DNA from: Malaya genurostris
Taxonomy: Eukaryota > Arthropoda > Insecta > Diptera > Culicidae
Length of the DNA: 64,000 bases
Direction of reading: 5' to 3'
NCBI RefSeq assembly: GCF_030247185.1
Contig: NC_080571.1
Span: forward strand, 211,850,880-211,914,879
Part shown: positions 29,736 to 40,588 of the stretch, one piece after another
How positions within the stretch are numbered: the stretch's first letter is position 1
How the letters are laid out: each line of letters begins with the position of its first letter
Translations under genes and position numbers: made by a program
Notes under the pieces: model-generated
Told to the model about the DNA's origin: nothing
The model's input: the letters and a program-made list of their open reading frames with translations, nothing else
The model's database searches: none

Positions 29736-32700
29736 GAGAAATGTAATATCAAGGTTTTGCTTAAGGATGGTGCTTTGCAAACATTCGAAAACTAGTGAAA
29801 CAAAACTGGAGCTGAAAAAATAGTACGATTGCATAGAAAAAATCGGTTGTTCAAAACTTGATGATTTAAGTGAAAAGGAAAAGGTGGGCATTTGGTATGT
29901 GAGACGAAATTTAATAATACAAATTTTCTAAATCGTAAGTCATTAGTAGTTTTTCTTCTCTTTAAAAATTGAAAAAAATCGATAATCGCTTTAATTTTGG
30001 GTACTAAATATGTGTGAGTCGTTTTTATCGAATACACCCTTTAACATATACATTTCGTTGATGGATGATGTTTCCAAATCATGTCTAAATCACTTTGTAT
30101 AAACTGATACTGATCTGGATTCTCCAATGGTCGTTAATTTCTGCTGCCAATACCGACAGTGCAACATGTGGAATTTCTTTCTGTTTATTCTCCTGATCAG
30201 CTCGGTATGCCCAGTGTTTTCGTATGCGTTCGTTCCGCAGAATTATAAATGACTCATTATGGTCTATTATTCAAATGATCTCGTAATAACAGCTTTTTTC
30301 GACCGGAAAGGTGTAGAATTAAATAATCAACAACGAATCACAATATTACACCCTGTCGCTCTCAGACGGATTAACATTGTAAAGCTCTGAAACGCGAAAC
30401 ACACAAAAGAAGCGCGAAAGTCAGTCAATGCGGTGATTTTCCGCATTTAATTACAAAGAAGGAAATTTAATTTACGTATTTACATGGTGCGATGCACTAC
30501 TGCAGCTTTATGGTGTTCACATTTTATTTTTATTGCAAACCCCCCCGGTCGGAAGAAGCTTTTATGACTGCTCTGTTCTTTATGATTAGTGAAATGAGGA
30601 AGATCCGGTAACTTCTTTTCTTTGCGCACCCGTCCCAGGAGTTGGCCTTTGCGAGGCGCTTGAAAATCTGCCGCTGGCAGGTGGCGGAGGTTGGAACGCT
30701 TTCTCCGGAAATGCCTTGGATTTCAATTCGGTATGACATGAGGGATGCAACACCAGAATAGCTGATAGGATGTCACTGGAGTAGAAGAATTCATATAGTT
30801 CCGCGTACATGGTTCGGAGTGTGGAAATTTCGAAATACTAATCAGTACTCCGGGGTAATCGTATTTCAGTAGCTAGGATAGGTATGAATTATTGGATACG
30901 ATGGCATTATCAGCGCACTCGGTGTATTCAATTAGCTTTCATTATCCTCAAACAATATCCGCACTCGTAAGAATGATTACGTCCTAGCGAGTATAGCCGA
31001 GGCCGTGCAGACATCGACTGGTCGAAATCTGACGCACGTTATCGCGTGGCTGCATAATGATGAATTAGTTATCGCGGACGGGCTTAGTAGGATGCACGGA
31101 AAGCCCATGAGGGGCTGCCGCCGACGCCTCGGCACCACTGTGGCACACTTGAAGGCTTAATTGTTCGATATTGTTGCAGTTCCTTCAGCTGTCGGGTAAA
31201 TAAGTTGGAAGAAGAAACAAAAAATAGTGCGAAACTGGTAGTTTGAGCTCATTTCCCCATATTCAACGAACTATGCTGGCTGGTGACTTTATGGACAGTG
31301 AAAAGTGGTGGAAATGAGCCACGAGTAAATGAAATTGAAGTACTGGGAGTATGAACTATACACGCTACGACTGGTGTCTAACCCATGTTTGCGATTACAT
31401 CATATTAGTTTTTAGTTTGCATTACGGTTAATGTGCTATCCGGTCGGATAGGTATTGAATAACTTGCAGCCACCGATTAGTTCGACAGGATTCAATACAC
31501 ATTGTTCCAAGTTTAAATGTTTATTTCTATTTCTTACTGGTTATTTACCAACAATTTGCAGTGAGTTGACTCGAGGAAAGTAGAATGATAAATTGCACTT
31601 ATTTTAATGTTTGCGTTTTCCTGTTGAATAGGGTAATTGAAATATTTTGTCTGAGATTGAAACATTGATTTCCAAGATTCTCCATTGTATCGATGATCGG
31701 AACAAGCTCTTGATCAACTTAATATTTGTACTTAAGCCCTTGTAATCAATCTTATTTTTTATAAAAACAGAGCACCTTCGAATTCGAGCTTCTGAAGAAT
31801 AGAACAAATCATATTTTTAGTAAATTAAAGCAAATAAAATTTTGGCAAGTGTTGCAAAATTTAATAAAAGAATCCACGTTCTGAAACAATTTAGCATTAG
31901 TGACCGCCCGTATGTTGCTACTCCGTTTTTGATCAGAACCAATAGAGCTAGCAAAATATTTTTCTGAAACAATGTGCTTGGGAATAGTACTTAGTTTAAA
32001 TTATGTAAATAGCATTGATTCCTACATGCTGATCAATGATGATGGTTATAATATAATTATTATAAACCGTGGCGTCTTCTACTTTCATACCTACATGCAT
32101 CACAGGAAGGGTTGGTTGTTTGGCAGTGAATTTCCAAATAATATTGTCAAGTTTTTATTGCTCTGGGTAGCCGGGTACCGAGAATACGTTAAAATTTTAT
32201 CATGTTTTGTATTAATATGTGCTTCTTACTAAAATACAAAGTCTGAAACGACTACCTTCCGAAACTCGTAAAACTCTTGACATACGGCCTTCAGGAGGTT
32301 CACCATCAATTCATGCTTTTGATCTTTTGCGTTCTGTTTTTTCAAAAGAAATTCATAATACTGGCAGGATAGCATTCGATCACTATCAATCGAATAATAG
32401 CGTCTAACGCGATTCGAGGTAATGTCGATATCTACTGCCTAACCAAAGTAATAAATTACCAAATGGATCCTCTTCCAGTCTAAAGTATATTTACATACCG
32501 TCGCGTTAAACATGGTCGCAAGAAATATCTTTCCCGGATATAAACTGCACGCACCAGTTTGACTTTGAGTTTAACACAAAAAACAAACAATCTTCCATCT
32601 TCTGTCTTAACACAACGATCAAAATCTTTTTTTGCTATGTTTGAATCTGATAACGCCGATGGCGCTCCAATCGGTTGAAATAGTTGAATTTAGGGCGGTA

Positions 32701-33229
32701 AGTTATCACTGTCCGTCACTAGAACGTTTTTTAGTTTTGCGAATCAGCATTATGCAAAAAATAAAAAAAAATTCACTAATCAACGCATACTTGTCACCAA
32801 GGATGGCTTTTTTCGTATCAAAGAATGCTCACTCGCAACTCTTCCACGATTAAATCAGTGCCATCAAAGAGAATCAGAAATCATCGCAACAACAAGAAAA
32901 CGGGCATGGTACATTTAACATAGAATAGACACTAGTGCGAGGGCGAATTTCTCTCGGTGAACCGTCTGAGAATCAACGGCTAGCACGCTGCTGTGGGGAT
33001 TCTCTCTGAAGCAACAAACGGTCGCTTATTCTCGTTTCGCGATCCGATTCTGTATGGGCAGTGGATAATTGCGATAGAATCATTTTACTATTGCCGTTTA
33101 TTCTAACTATGTGCTTATAACCTTTGTATAATTTGTGTCTATGAAAATGTATGTGAATGCTCCACACAAGGGTTTTTTAAATATTGCAACCTAGTATGAG
33201 AATCATCAAGTCGAATCATCGATTCGATT
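29736..33229. other. Long interval with no recognised gene or transposon
   Basis: Nothing could be identified. The parts at 30530-30810 and 30900-31160 are clearly richer in GC than their surroundings and do not recur elsewhere in the window. They are the best candidates here for single-copy host sequence. No splice-consistent coding frame was found. Confidence 0.45.
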
Positions 33230-33420
33230 TTCTGCGATAATTGTCAACTTGCGATTCTCTCTTGGTAAATTCCACACAGCGGCGATCATTATCAGACTGA
33301 AATTTTTTTTAAGGGCCATGAAATACTCAGAGTATGAAGTGGAGCGAAGAAATGTAGAAAAATTCTCTCGAGGTTCATGCATTGAGAGACTCGAATTCTT
33401 GTAGCATCTTCTACCGGATT
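33230..33420 (+). repeat. Family Y dispersed repeat, copy 1
   Basis: It shares ACTTGCGATTCTCT, AATACTCAGAGTATGA, GGAGCGAAGAAATGTAGAAA and GGTTCATGCATTGAGAG, in order, with the minus strand of 46100-46310. AATACTCAGAGTATGA contains a perfect palindrome (TACTCAGAGTA). Function and element type are unknown. Confidence 0.65.
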
Positions 33421-34116
33421 GAAAATGTTGTATACAATATAGATAAAAATCGAGCAGCTTCTGTCAAATTTTCAGCAATCACTAACACTGCTTGTCACAA
33501 GTGTTGGGAAAATCATGATCAGAAACACTTCATCAGTTCATTCCACTATCCATCGGAACCCCGAAGTTCACAAGTGATTTTTTGTGTTAGCGAAACTTGA
33601 TGACAAATTTTCACCCAAAGAAATATCGCTGAAAAGATAATCGAAAGAGAGATGAGTCTCCGATGATATTTTGATGCTAAATTTCCATTACACTTCAGTT
33701 CGATACCGTAGTGATTCGTGCAAGATTTAATTATTATATTGAGTGTGTGTGTCAAATAATATCACTAGATTTTCTCGGAGATGGCTCAACCGATTTTGAC
33801 TTAGATTCAAATGAAAGGTCTCATCGTTCCATACGGAATTCCTGAATTTCATCCAGATCCTACTTCCGGTTCCGGAGTTATAGGGTAAAGTGTGTTCAAT
33901 ATTGTACACCGTCACTTAAACCGGCGGAACAAAACACGTAAAAAATTTCTAAACTGGTCTCAAAACTACACATATCGATAGTCATTATCAGTAGGCAACT
34001 AAACAAATCGATGCCGGCTATCCTGGTTCCCGGTATCCGGTTCCAGAAGCAACGGAACTAGTGGTCATATATACCAAAATTGATCTCATTCACTTTTCTC
34101 AGCGATGGTTTGACCG

Positions 34117-35335
34117 CACGGAACCACCCGCAATCCCATTTCAACCAGAATAGTAGTCAATTAGTGAGGACATATACCTTTCAATTTCAACAAATATTTT
34201 AGTTGAAATAACTGGCGTTGTTATTGAAACAAAATTCTGTTAGTTGAAAAATAAATAGGTTTTATTTGTTTTAGACATTGAAAATAGTTGAATCAACTCG
34301 AACAATGTTATTCATTTGCGAAAATAATCAAAATATACTTACTGATACACGTCATGATCTATTTGAAATAAGTTCGGTATGTTGAGATTCATGAAATAAA
34401 TATCGTTGTTAAAATATAAACAGTATTTTATATTGACATGTAATATCATTAGGGCTGGGAAAACCACCGATCACTGCTGATTTTAAGTGATCTTAACCAA
34501 GGAATAAATTATCATTACGAAATCAGAACTGATCAGATTTCTAAGAGAATTTAATTTTTGTATGATCATGATCATGTTAAGTCGAGATCAGTAAAGATCT
34601 AAATTCTAAAAAAATATTTCTGATTCGATCGGAAATGATTGATGTAGAAAAACGTTTTTAATCAGCAAAAGTGCCCGGAGGGGCGAGTAAATTAGCGAAA
34701 TTATTAAATTTAAATAAAATGAGTATTGAAAGATGAGGCCTTCAAACGGTTGAACTAAAGTTATGCACTGATAATTTTAGTCGATTTATAGGAGCTTGTG
34801 TGCATTAACCGCTGGGAATTGGAATTTTGCGACGGCAATTCAAACGCGCCATTCAATCGCAGCGCGTTCTGTGTGTTTGAAACCCTTCGCTCCTGTTACT
34901 TTTATAAATTAAATTCATGTCAAAAAGCGTTTTATTACTAATGCATGAATATCATCATCGGTATCAAACAACTGGAAGTAAAACAGTCTGCTGGAAGTAA
35001 ATCAATGATCGAATTTGAAGTATAAAATTTTTGCGCATACCTGAAAGATGACGAGATGATCATTCATTAACATTTTCTAATTTGTCATAAAATATTTTTC
35101 ATCTTAAACAAGGTTAACTTTATCACAGCACCGCTGTTAGATAAACACTTGTTATGGAATCATAAATTTCTCAAATCAGCATTTGACAGCATTCAAAACA
35201 ACATATTTTTCAACTACTTGAATATATGCAAATCAAAAACCATATTGGCTGAATCAAAAAGAAATTAGTTAAATCAACTATCGCAAAAATCAAAAACTGC
35301 GATATCGCAATCTTATGATCAAAGGATTCTCCGTG
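34117..35335. mobile_element. Inverted-repeat element with CACGGA...TCCGTG ends (1219 bp)
   Basis: The insert is bounded by CG at 34115-34116 and 35336-35337 and has outer ends CACGGA and TCCGTG. Removing it and one CG restores the family A sequence GATGGTTTGACCGATTTC. Ends starting CAC with a 2-bp target duplication are reminiscent of the CACTA/Mirage group, but the inverted match is short and there is no transposase. Inner sequence is AT-rich and non-coding. Confidence 0.5.
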
Positions 35336-35516
35336 CGATTTCCTCAAACTTAGATTCAAATGAAAGGTCTCACTTTCCCATACGGAATTCCTGAATTTTA
35401 TCTGGATCCGACGTCCGGTTACGGAGTTATAGAGTAAAGTGTGTTGAATATTGTACACCGTCACTTAAACCGGCGGAGCAAAAAACGTGAACAATGTTGT
35501 AAACTGGACTCAAACC

Positions 35517-36222
35517 ATTGTTGCTCGAATATCAAAAATACAACGAATGTCAATGATAATCGCTCGCTTCCCTTCGCCTTTGTTCGATAATCGTTCTGGT
35601 ATTCGGACTTGTCCGTAAATTCGGGCGCGAACGAAGCCGACGCTGCTTCGTTACTCGCACGAATATCTATTCCTTGCAGTTGTTATTCGCATTGGACATA
35701 TTCCCGAATGACTTAACGCGAATATGGAACGAATATTCATACAGCGATCATCGCCAAACCTAATTCGCGATGATCGTTCGTGCTGTCTTTGAAACAAGCA
35801 AATTAAGATGTTTCCCCCCGCACTATTACCATAGTCTTATGTGTATGTGATGAATAATATTCCAGCATTCTCCCATTGCTGCTACCCAACAAGATAAGAT
35901 GAATTTATTAGATGAAGAATGCTTCGCGAAGAATGGAATCCAACGATCTTCGCCGTGACGCTGTTCGATCTAACTCAAAGAATAAAATAAATGAACGAAT
36001 GACAAACGAATGTATAAAACGAACATGCACGATGTATACCAGCAGCGAAGAATGTATTAGTATATTCGGGTTCTCTACGATTATTGCTTATTCCTTTTGC
36101 ACCCTTCTCTCTTTCGTGCAGTGAATAGTTCAACGTTGTTCGAGACTGGCATATTCGAAGGCAGTATAATCACAGCGAGGATGCGTGAATGAATTAGTTA
36201 CACGAAGAATATTTGCAACATT
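35517..36222. mobile_element. 706-bp non-autonomous element with 10-bp target duplication
   Basis: The insert is flanked by GACTCAAACC at 35507-35516 and again at 36223-36232. The ends are ATTGTTGC and, inverted, AATGTTGC. A 10-bp target duplication is in the range known for Mutator-like (MULE) elements. The interior is rich in CGAAT/ATTCG words and has no transposase. It interrupts a family A repeat. Confidence 0.65.
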
Positions 36223-36660
36223 GACTCAAACCTGTTATTCCCAATCTTAGGGTCAAATGAAAGGTCTTATGGTCCTACCAAAAATTACTGCATATTTTCG
36301 GATACAACAAATATTTAAATCGTCATTTAGAGTGCGATGGTAAAATTGTATAAAATCTTTAAAATGTGAATGCAAACTAGTACAGTTTGTGCGTCATGTT
36401 AGTTGGTGGCCGCACGAACCCACTTCGATTATACCGGTTCTCGGGTTCCGGTGCCGGAGGTGCATATAATCGTGAACCAACTTCGTTTTCATAAGGATGA
36501 CATACGCGAGCAAAGCACTGTTTCATTCTGTATGTTATACTAGTTAATACACAAGCAATCCCTTGGTTTCTTTCAAAAATCGAAGAGAAAAATTCTGAAT
36601 AGAATACCACAATATTATACATGAGAAAGGAATCATTACACCACTAGGTGGGTTAAAACA

Positions 36661-37261
36661 GGTTTTTATTAAAGTTTTTATTACCATTACAATTATTATT
36701 AATCACAGCACTTCCACTTATCAAACACTTTACGCACACTGAACATTTTCAGGAAGGGTCAGTTTTTGTTTATCGGCGAATTTATTCATCGTGTATTCTG
36801 CAATAGGATGAGGTACATCGGCTATGAATATTTCGAAATTTTTCTTTTTTCCCAACACTGGTCACAGCTTATTACTCCGGATAACTGTTTTGATCAATTA
36901 TTTTAATATAAGTTGTTAGATAAGCATTGTAAATAGGCTTTTTTGAGAGCAACACTTGGGCACCGCATCGTGATCGGGCACCGCATCCAGTGATGCCAAC
37001 TCTCTTCCATAAAACACGTTTCGAAACAATTGGACCTAAACTAGATTTTATATGTAAATCTGATTCACAGTTTGTAATTCATTGCATCACAGTTTGATAC
37101 GTTTACGTTCATCGGTCTCGGATTTGAAAGAAACAAAAGAGGTTTAATCCTTAATTTTACGTTTCGTCTTCGATTCATCAGTGCGTTAGCTATCTACGTC
37201 AGCCGGAACGTCATTGAATCTTATTGAAATCTGATATTTGCTAAATGATTTATACATAGTT
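36661..37261. other. Interval with a hammerhead-like motif and no gene
   Basis: Only the minus-strand motif at 37158-37185 could be supported. Confidence 0.4.
37158..37185 (-). ncRNA. Hammerhead-ribozyme-like core motif, diverged
   Basis: The minus strand reads CGCACTGATGAATCGAAGAC then GAAACG. Both core strands (CTGATGA, GAAAC) are present; stem II has one mismatch compared with the copy at 26568-26597. The flanks GAAACGTAAAAT are shared between the two, so they belong to one dispersed sequence. Confidence 0.35.
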
Positions 37262-37440
37262 TTAGGTTAACATTTTTAGTTTTTGAACTATATCTGTCAC
37301 AATCTACCTTGAAACCAAAAAATCAATAAAAACTTAGGCTCAGAAATCAGATACCCTATGGTAATACCCAGAAAACAAACAATAAACATCTAAAATCTGT
37401 TTATTTTTAACGGAGATATGAATATTTATGACCAGGCAGC
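37262..37440 (-). repeat. Family A2 fragment
   Basis: The words TATCTGTCACAATCTACCTTG, ACTTAGGCT and TTTTTAACGGAGATATGAAT match 21340-21470 and 59260-59400. Related sequence resumes at about 38440-38640, so the copy appears broken by the intervening DNA. Confidence 0.6.
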
Positions 37441-37473
37441 ATTTTCTTGCAAAATGATGGAAATTTCAATTTT

Positions 37474-37477
<4 letters not shown>

Positions 37478-37543
<66 letters not shown>
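37478..37543. repeat. TA-dinucleotide microsatellite
   Basis: This is a pure alternating TA run of about 66 bases. It lies inside a disrupted family A2 copy. A perfect self-complementary run of this length can extrude as a cruciform. Confidence 0.95.
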
Positions 37544-37544
<1 letters not shown>

Positions 37545-37799
37545 TCAACACAATGGAACATGTTTCAGGAAATTGAATATTTTGAAATGTACATTAATTA
37601 ATTGTTCAGTTTCATAGCATCTAAATGAGAGCGTGGGCATCCAAGAATTATCCGGAAAACAAATATTGTATACAATTGCTTTCATATAACCATTGAGTGC
37701 GGTATGTATTCGTAGTACTATTTACAAAAAAATTGACATACTGTGATAAGATCTGTAGAAGAACTTGCTCATCCAAAGCCTCCTCGGAAAAGGCCTTAA

Positions 37800-38150
37800 T
37801 GTCTACCAACGTAACCGATGATCTATCCGAAAACTTCCTGGAGTTAAGGCCTTCAGATCTACTAGTGTAACAAAGCGCATTAACGAGCTTGTCGTTCTCG
37901 CCATATGCGATCAATAGAACAATTGTGATTTCTCTAGGCCATCCAAAAACTACCTGGAGCTCAGGCCCTATGATCTACCAATGTAACAAAGTATATTAAC
38001 GAACTTATCAATCTCGGTCTGCTGAATGCTCGTATAGATCTGTTTATACTGAAGTTCTTGGACGACTGAGAATGTTCCGAGAAAAGATCAAAATACACAA
38101 GTAAGCAGCTATAAATAGACAAGTAAGCAATATATAGCTCTAAAAGTATG
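37800..38150. repeat. Diverged tandem repeat, about 122-bp period
   Basis: The block AAACTTCCTGGAGTTAAGGC (37825) recurs as AAACTACCTGGAGCTCAGGC (37947), and the match continues through GATCTAC-x-A-x-TGTAACAAAG and TTAACGA. A weaker third copy of the theme may lie at 38210-38310. There is no coding potential. Confidence 0.65.
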
Positions 38151-38689
38151 AATGACAAACAAAAATGTATTGTCGTTGCCGTTGTCGTTCTTGCTGTGAC
38201 ACAGTGTAGTCCCTAGGGACAATACTCCAAGTAGTTCTTGGATCTTAGAACATCTTTTAAGCATTTCCATAGCCTCAGAACATACTCAGAAGGTCCTCAG
38301 GCGCTGAAGTTTGGGACGTAGTAGGACTGTTCATGTTATTTACACTAAAATCAAACGAAATTTAAAAAAGCTTTTTTTACTTGAAAAATTTGAAATAACG
38401 CTGGTTGTGGTTCCAGTGTACATGATAAAGCGATGTTACAAAGTAAAGTCAAACACGATTTTTAATACTGTTGTATTCAGTTAATTCTAAGCATCAAAAA
38501 GCCTGTGTTTTGCCACGTTTCGATTTTGACACGGTTTGCACGATTTAAACTATTAGCAACTACAATTGCCGGAAGAACAGAATTTCGTACACATAGTCCA
38601 CATGTGCTTCTCATATACCATTTCCTCAAACACATTAGTATCCAAGTGTAATGTGTTATTCCTCGTTTAGAAAGTATAATCTCCACCTA

Positions 38690-39139
38690 TAGGTTTGATA
38701 CTAACATCCGCTCGATTCTCTCGATCACCGTCCCTGTCCACCATCTTCATTGGAACTAACTAGATCTTTTTTTTTGTCACTAACTTTTTCGTTATCCCGT
38801 CTCTTCACCATCTCGATGGCAACTAATTAGATCTCTGTTGTTCTCAACCATTTTGTTTCCATGCCCCTTTTTTACCTCACTTTCCACAATAATTCCTTTT
38901 TTTTTCATTCTCTTCCGAAACATCACCATCACCGCCCACGGAAGACCGCTCCAGTCGAAGACCAGCATGCGGGCCTTCGTAGCCTGGAGGTGTTTCCCGC
39001 GGACCCACACGAACCGAAGGAAGCGGCCATAGATATTTAACAACGCCATCTGGAAGACTCTAAGCAGTGTGCCTGAGCTTAAGCATGTGTGTGAGCTTAA
39101 GCAGTGTGCCTAAAAATATATTATATTATTGAATAAAAA
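38690..39139 (+). mobile_element. 5'-truncated LINE 3' end
   Basis: Non-coding pyrimidine-rich sequence leads to a GC-richer block (38930-39050) and ends CTTAAGCAGTGTGCCTAAAA, then ATTGAATAAAAAAAA at 39128-39140. The last 30 bases are shared with the independent insertion at 39354-39569, showing a common LINE 3' end with a polyadenylation signal. Confidence 0.55.
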
Positions 39140-39353
39140 AAAGAATTTCGTACACACTATTTTGCTTTAACTCGCAATTTATTTAAAGTCATCTTTTTAA
39201 AGGTTTTTTTTTGTGTACAACATTATTCATAATTGTAATTATAATTATAATTGTCGATTCGCATGAAAATGAGAAACAAGAACCATGCATGATTTGTCGA
39301 GATAACCTAGGGTTTCTATTTGAAAGTATTATTTTTAACAACTCGAGTTTATT

Positions 39354-39569
39354 GCCTGGGGTTGCCAACATAGATACTTATCAACGTGTTACATTCAATA
39401 CGCCGGCCGGTGCCGATCGCCAGCTGAAGGCTGGATCTGCCAAAGTTATTACATTATCTAAATATAGTATCCTAGTTTTAAGTTATTTGTTAATTAAAAT
39501 TAGAAAAAGCCCTTGGCATCTTAGAGCTTAAGCAGTGTGCCTTAAAATATTATATAATAGAATAAAAAA
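39354..39569 (+). mobile_element. 216-bp LINE 3' fragment with 14-bp target duplication
   Basis: The fragment is bounded by AACTCGAGTTTATT at 39340-39353 and again at 39570-39583, and ends CTTAAGCAGTGTGCCTTAAA then GAATAAAAAA. It is a typical severely 5'-truncated retrotransposition product. Its tail matches the LINE end at 39080-39139. Confidence 0.8.
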
Positions 39570-39583
39570 AACTCGAGTTTATT

Positions 39584-39789
39584 TTGCCCGGTTTCCCTTC
39601 GGCACGATATGTATTCGTCATGTAAAAACAGATATGGATGTATTTCTTAATTTTTAATAATATGCTTAGTGCTCACAAAATCTATTGGGAAGTGTAAAAA
39701 ATGTCCCTCACGAATTGTATCTGAAATGTATACTTGTATGTGCAATAAAAAGAATTGGAACATCCCAGAATTTTCTTAGTTTCTACTGT
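39584..39789. other. Spacer, nothing seen
   Basis: No feature could be supported in this AT-rich stretch. Confidence 0.4.
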
Positions 39790-40125
39790 TGAAACTGTTT
39801 GATTTTGATAACTTAAGATACATAAGAATTGGAACTGAATTCTAAAACTGAACTTTTGAACTGAATTTAGAATTTGGATTCTGGTTTCCCTGAGTTAAGA
39901 ACTCAGCTTAAGATTGAAAAATTAAAATCAGATTTTACCTCTAAAATACAAATTCTTAAGTTAGAACTGAGATTTTGGAACTGAACCCTAAGTCTTGATT
40001 CAGGGACTAAAATACTGGAACTGATTTCTTGATAGATTTTGGAATTGAATTTAGGCCCTAATTCTAGTTCGTATCCAGAATTCTGATTCAGAAATTCAAC
40101 TTCTGAATTCTGGACCAAAATTTTA
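39790..40125. repeat. Degenerate short tandem repeat (GGAACTGAATTCT-like)
   Basis: Variants of TTGGAACTGAATT, GAATTTAGAATT and ATTCTGGA repeat irregularly over more than 300 bases. They resemble the tract at 13463-13560. Confidence 0.6.
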
Positions 40126-40588
40126 GCGACTTGTTGCTACCAGTTTACGATTTTATTGTATGACAAGCGACACTGTCAAAAACAGGTGTTAGTAGTGCGT
40201 GGAAATGATTAGGTTTTAACTATTAGATAGGGAGAAAATTAATCTCCTTGACCATCAAAATGCACAACAATTGCAAAAAACTTAATGGTACTTCATAATC
40301 AATTCATATGTAAAATGAAAAGTTGCGCACAAAAATATATCAAGACTGATGAGCAAAGGCCTGAATAAAACTATTTAATAGGTTTCTGGTTAGCTTGGAA
40401 AAATACGCCAAACAGTATACTTCCTGTTGATACTTGCAGCGTTACGGTTACAATGAATAACGTGCCAACACCTTGCACGCTTATGCTGCTATAAAGTAAC
40501 ATGATCTGAGGAGCCAGCACCAGCGTCGACAGTAAACGGCTGCTTCTGCAGTCATGCTATCTTACTTTGCTTTGAGCTCTATTCAGTA
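40126..40588. other. Interval with no feature seen
   Basis: GGCCTGAATAAA occurs at about 40350-40361, the same word as in the 3' tail of the ORF1-only retroposons. No ORF1 precedes it and no A run follows, so it is not called. Confidence 0.4.

Larger units (their letters stand above)
33740..36660 (-). repeat. Family A repeat, copy interrupted by two DNA transposons
   Basis: Read on the minus strand, the copy starts at AACCCACCTAGTGGTGTAAT (about 36655) and continues through CATTTGAA-type units at 36240-36280, 35350-35510 and 33765-33910. It lacks the 3' hairpin end. It is interrupted by 34117-35335 and 35517-36222. When these are removed, the family A units join cleanly, as judged against the uninterrupted copy at 40705-41457. 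Confidence 0.7.

Noticed and set aside
33727..35464. Similar short frames at 33727-33915 and 35210-35464 (both with RNSVW-x-x-ETFHLNLS) that look like a conserved peptide.
   Set aside because: Both lie on the family A tandem unit, and the similarity is that of the non-coding repeat. Other copies carry stops in this frame.
40340..40375. GGCCTGAATAAA, the tail word of the ORF1-only retroposons.
   Set aside because: No GTGACAACGAGATCC block precedes it and no A run follows, so it is probably coincidence.
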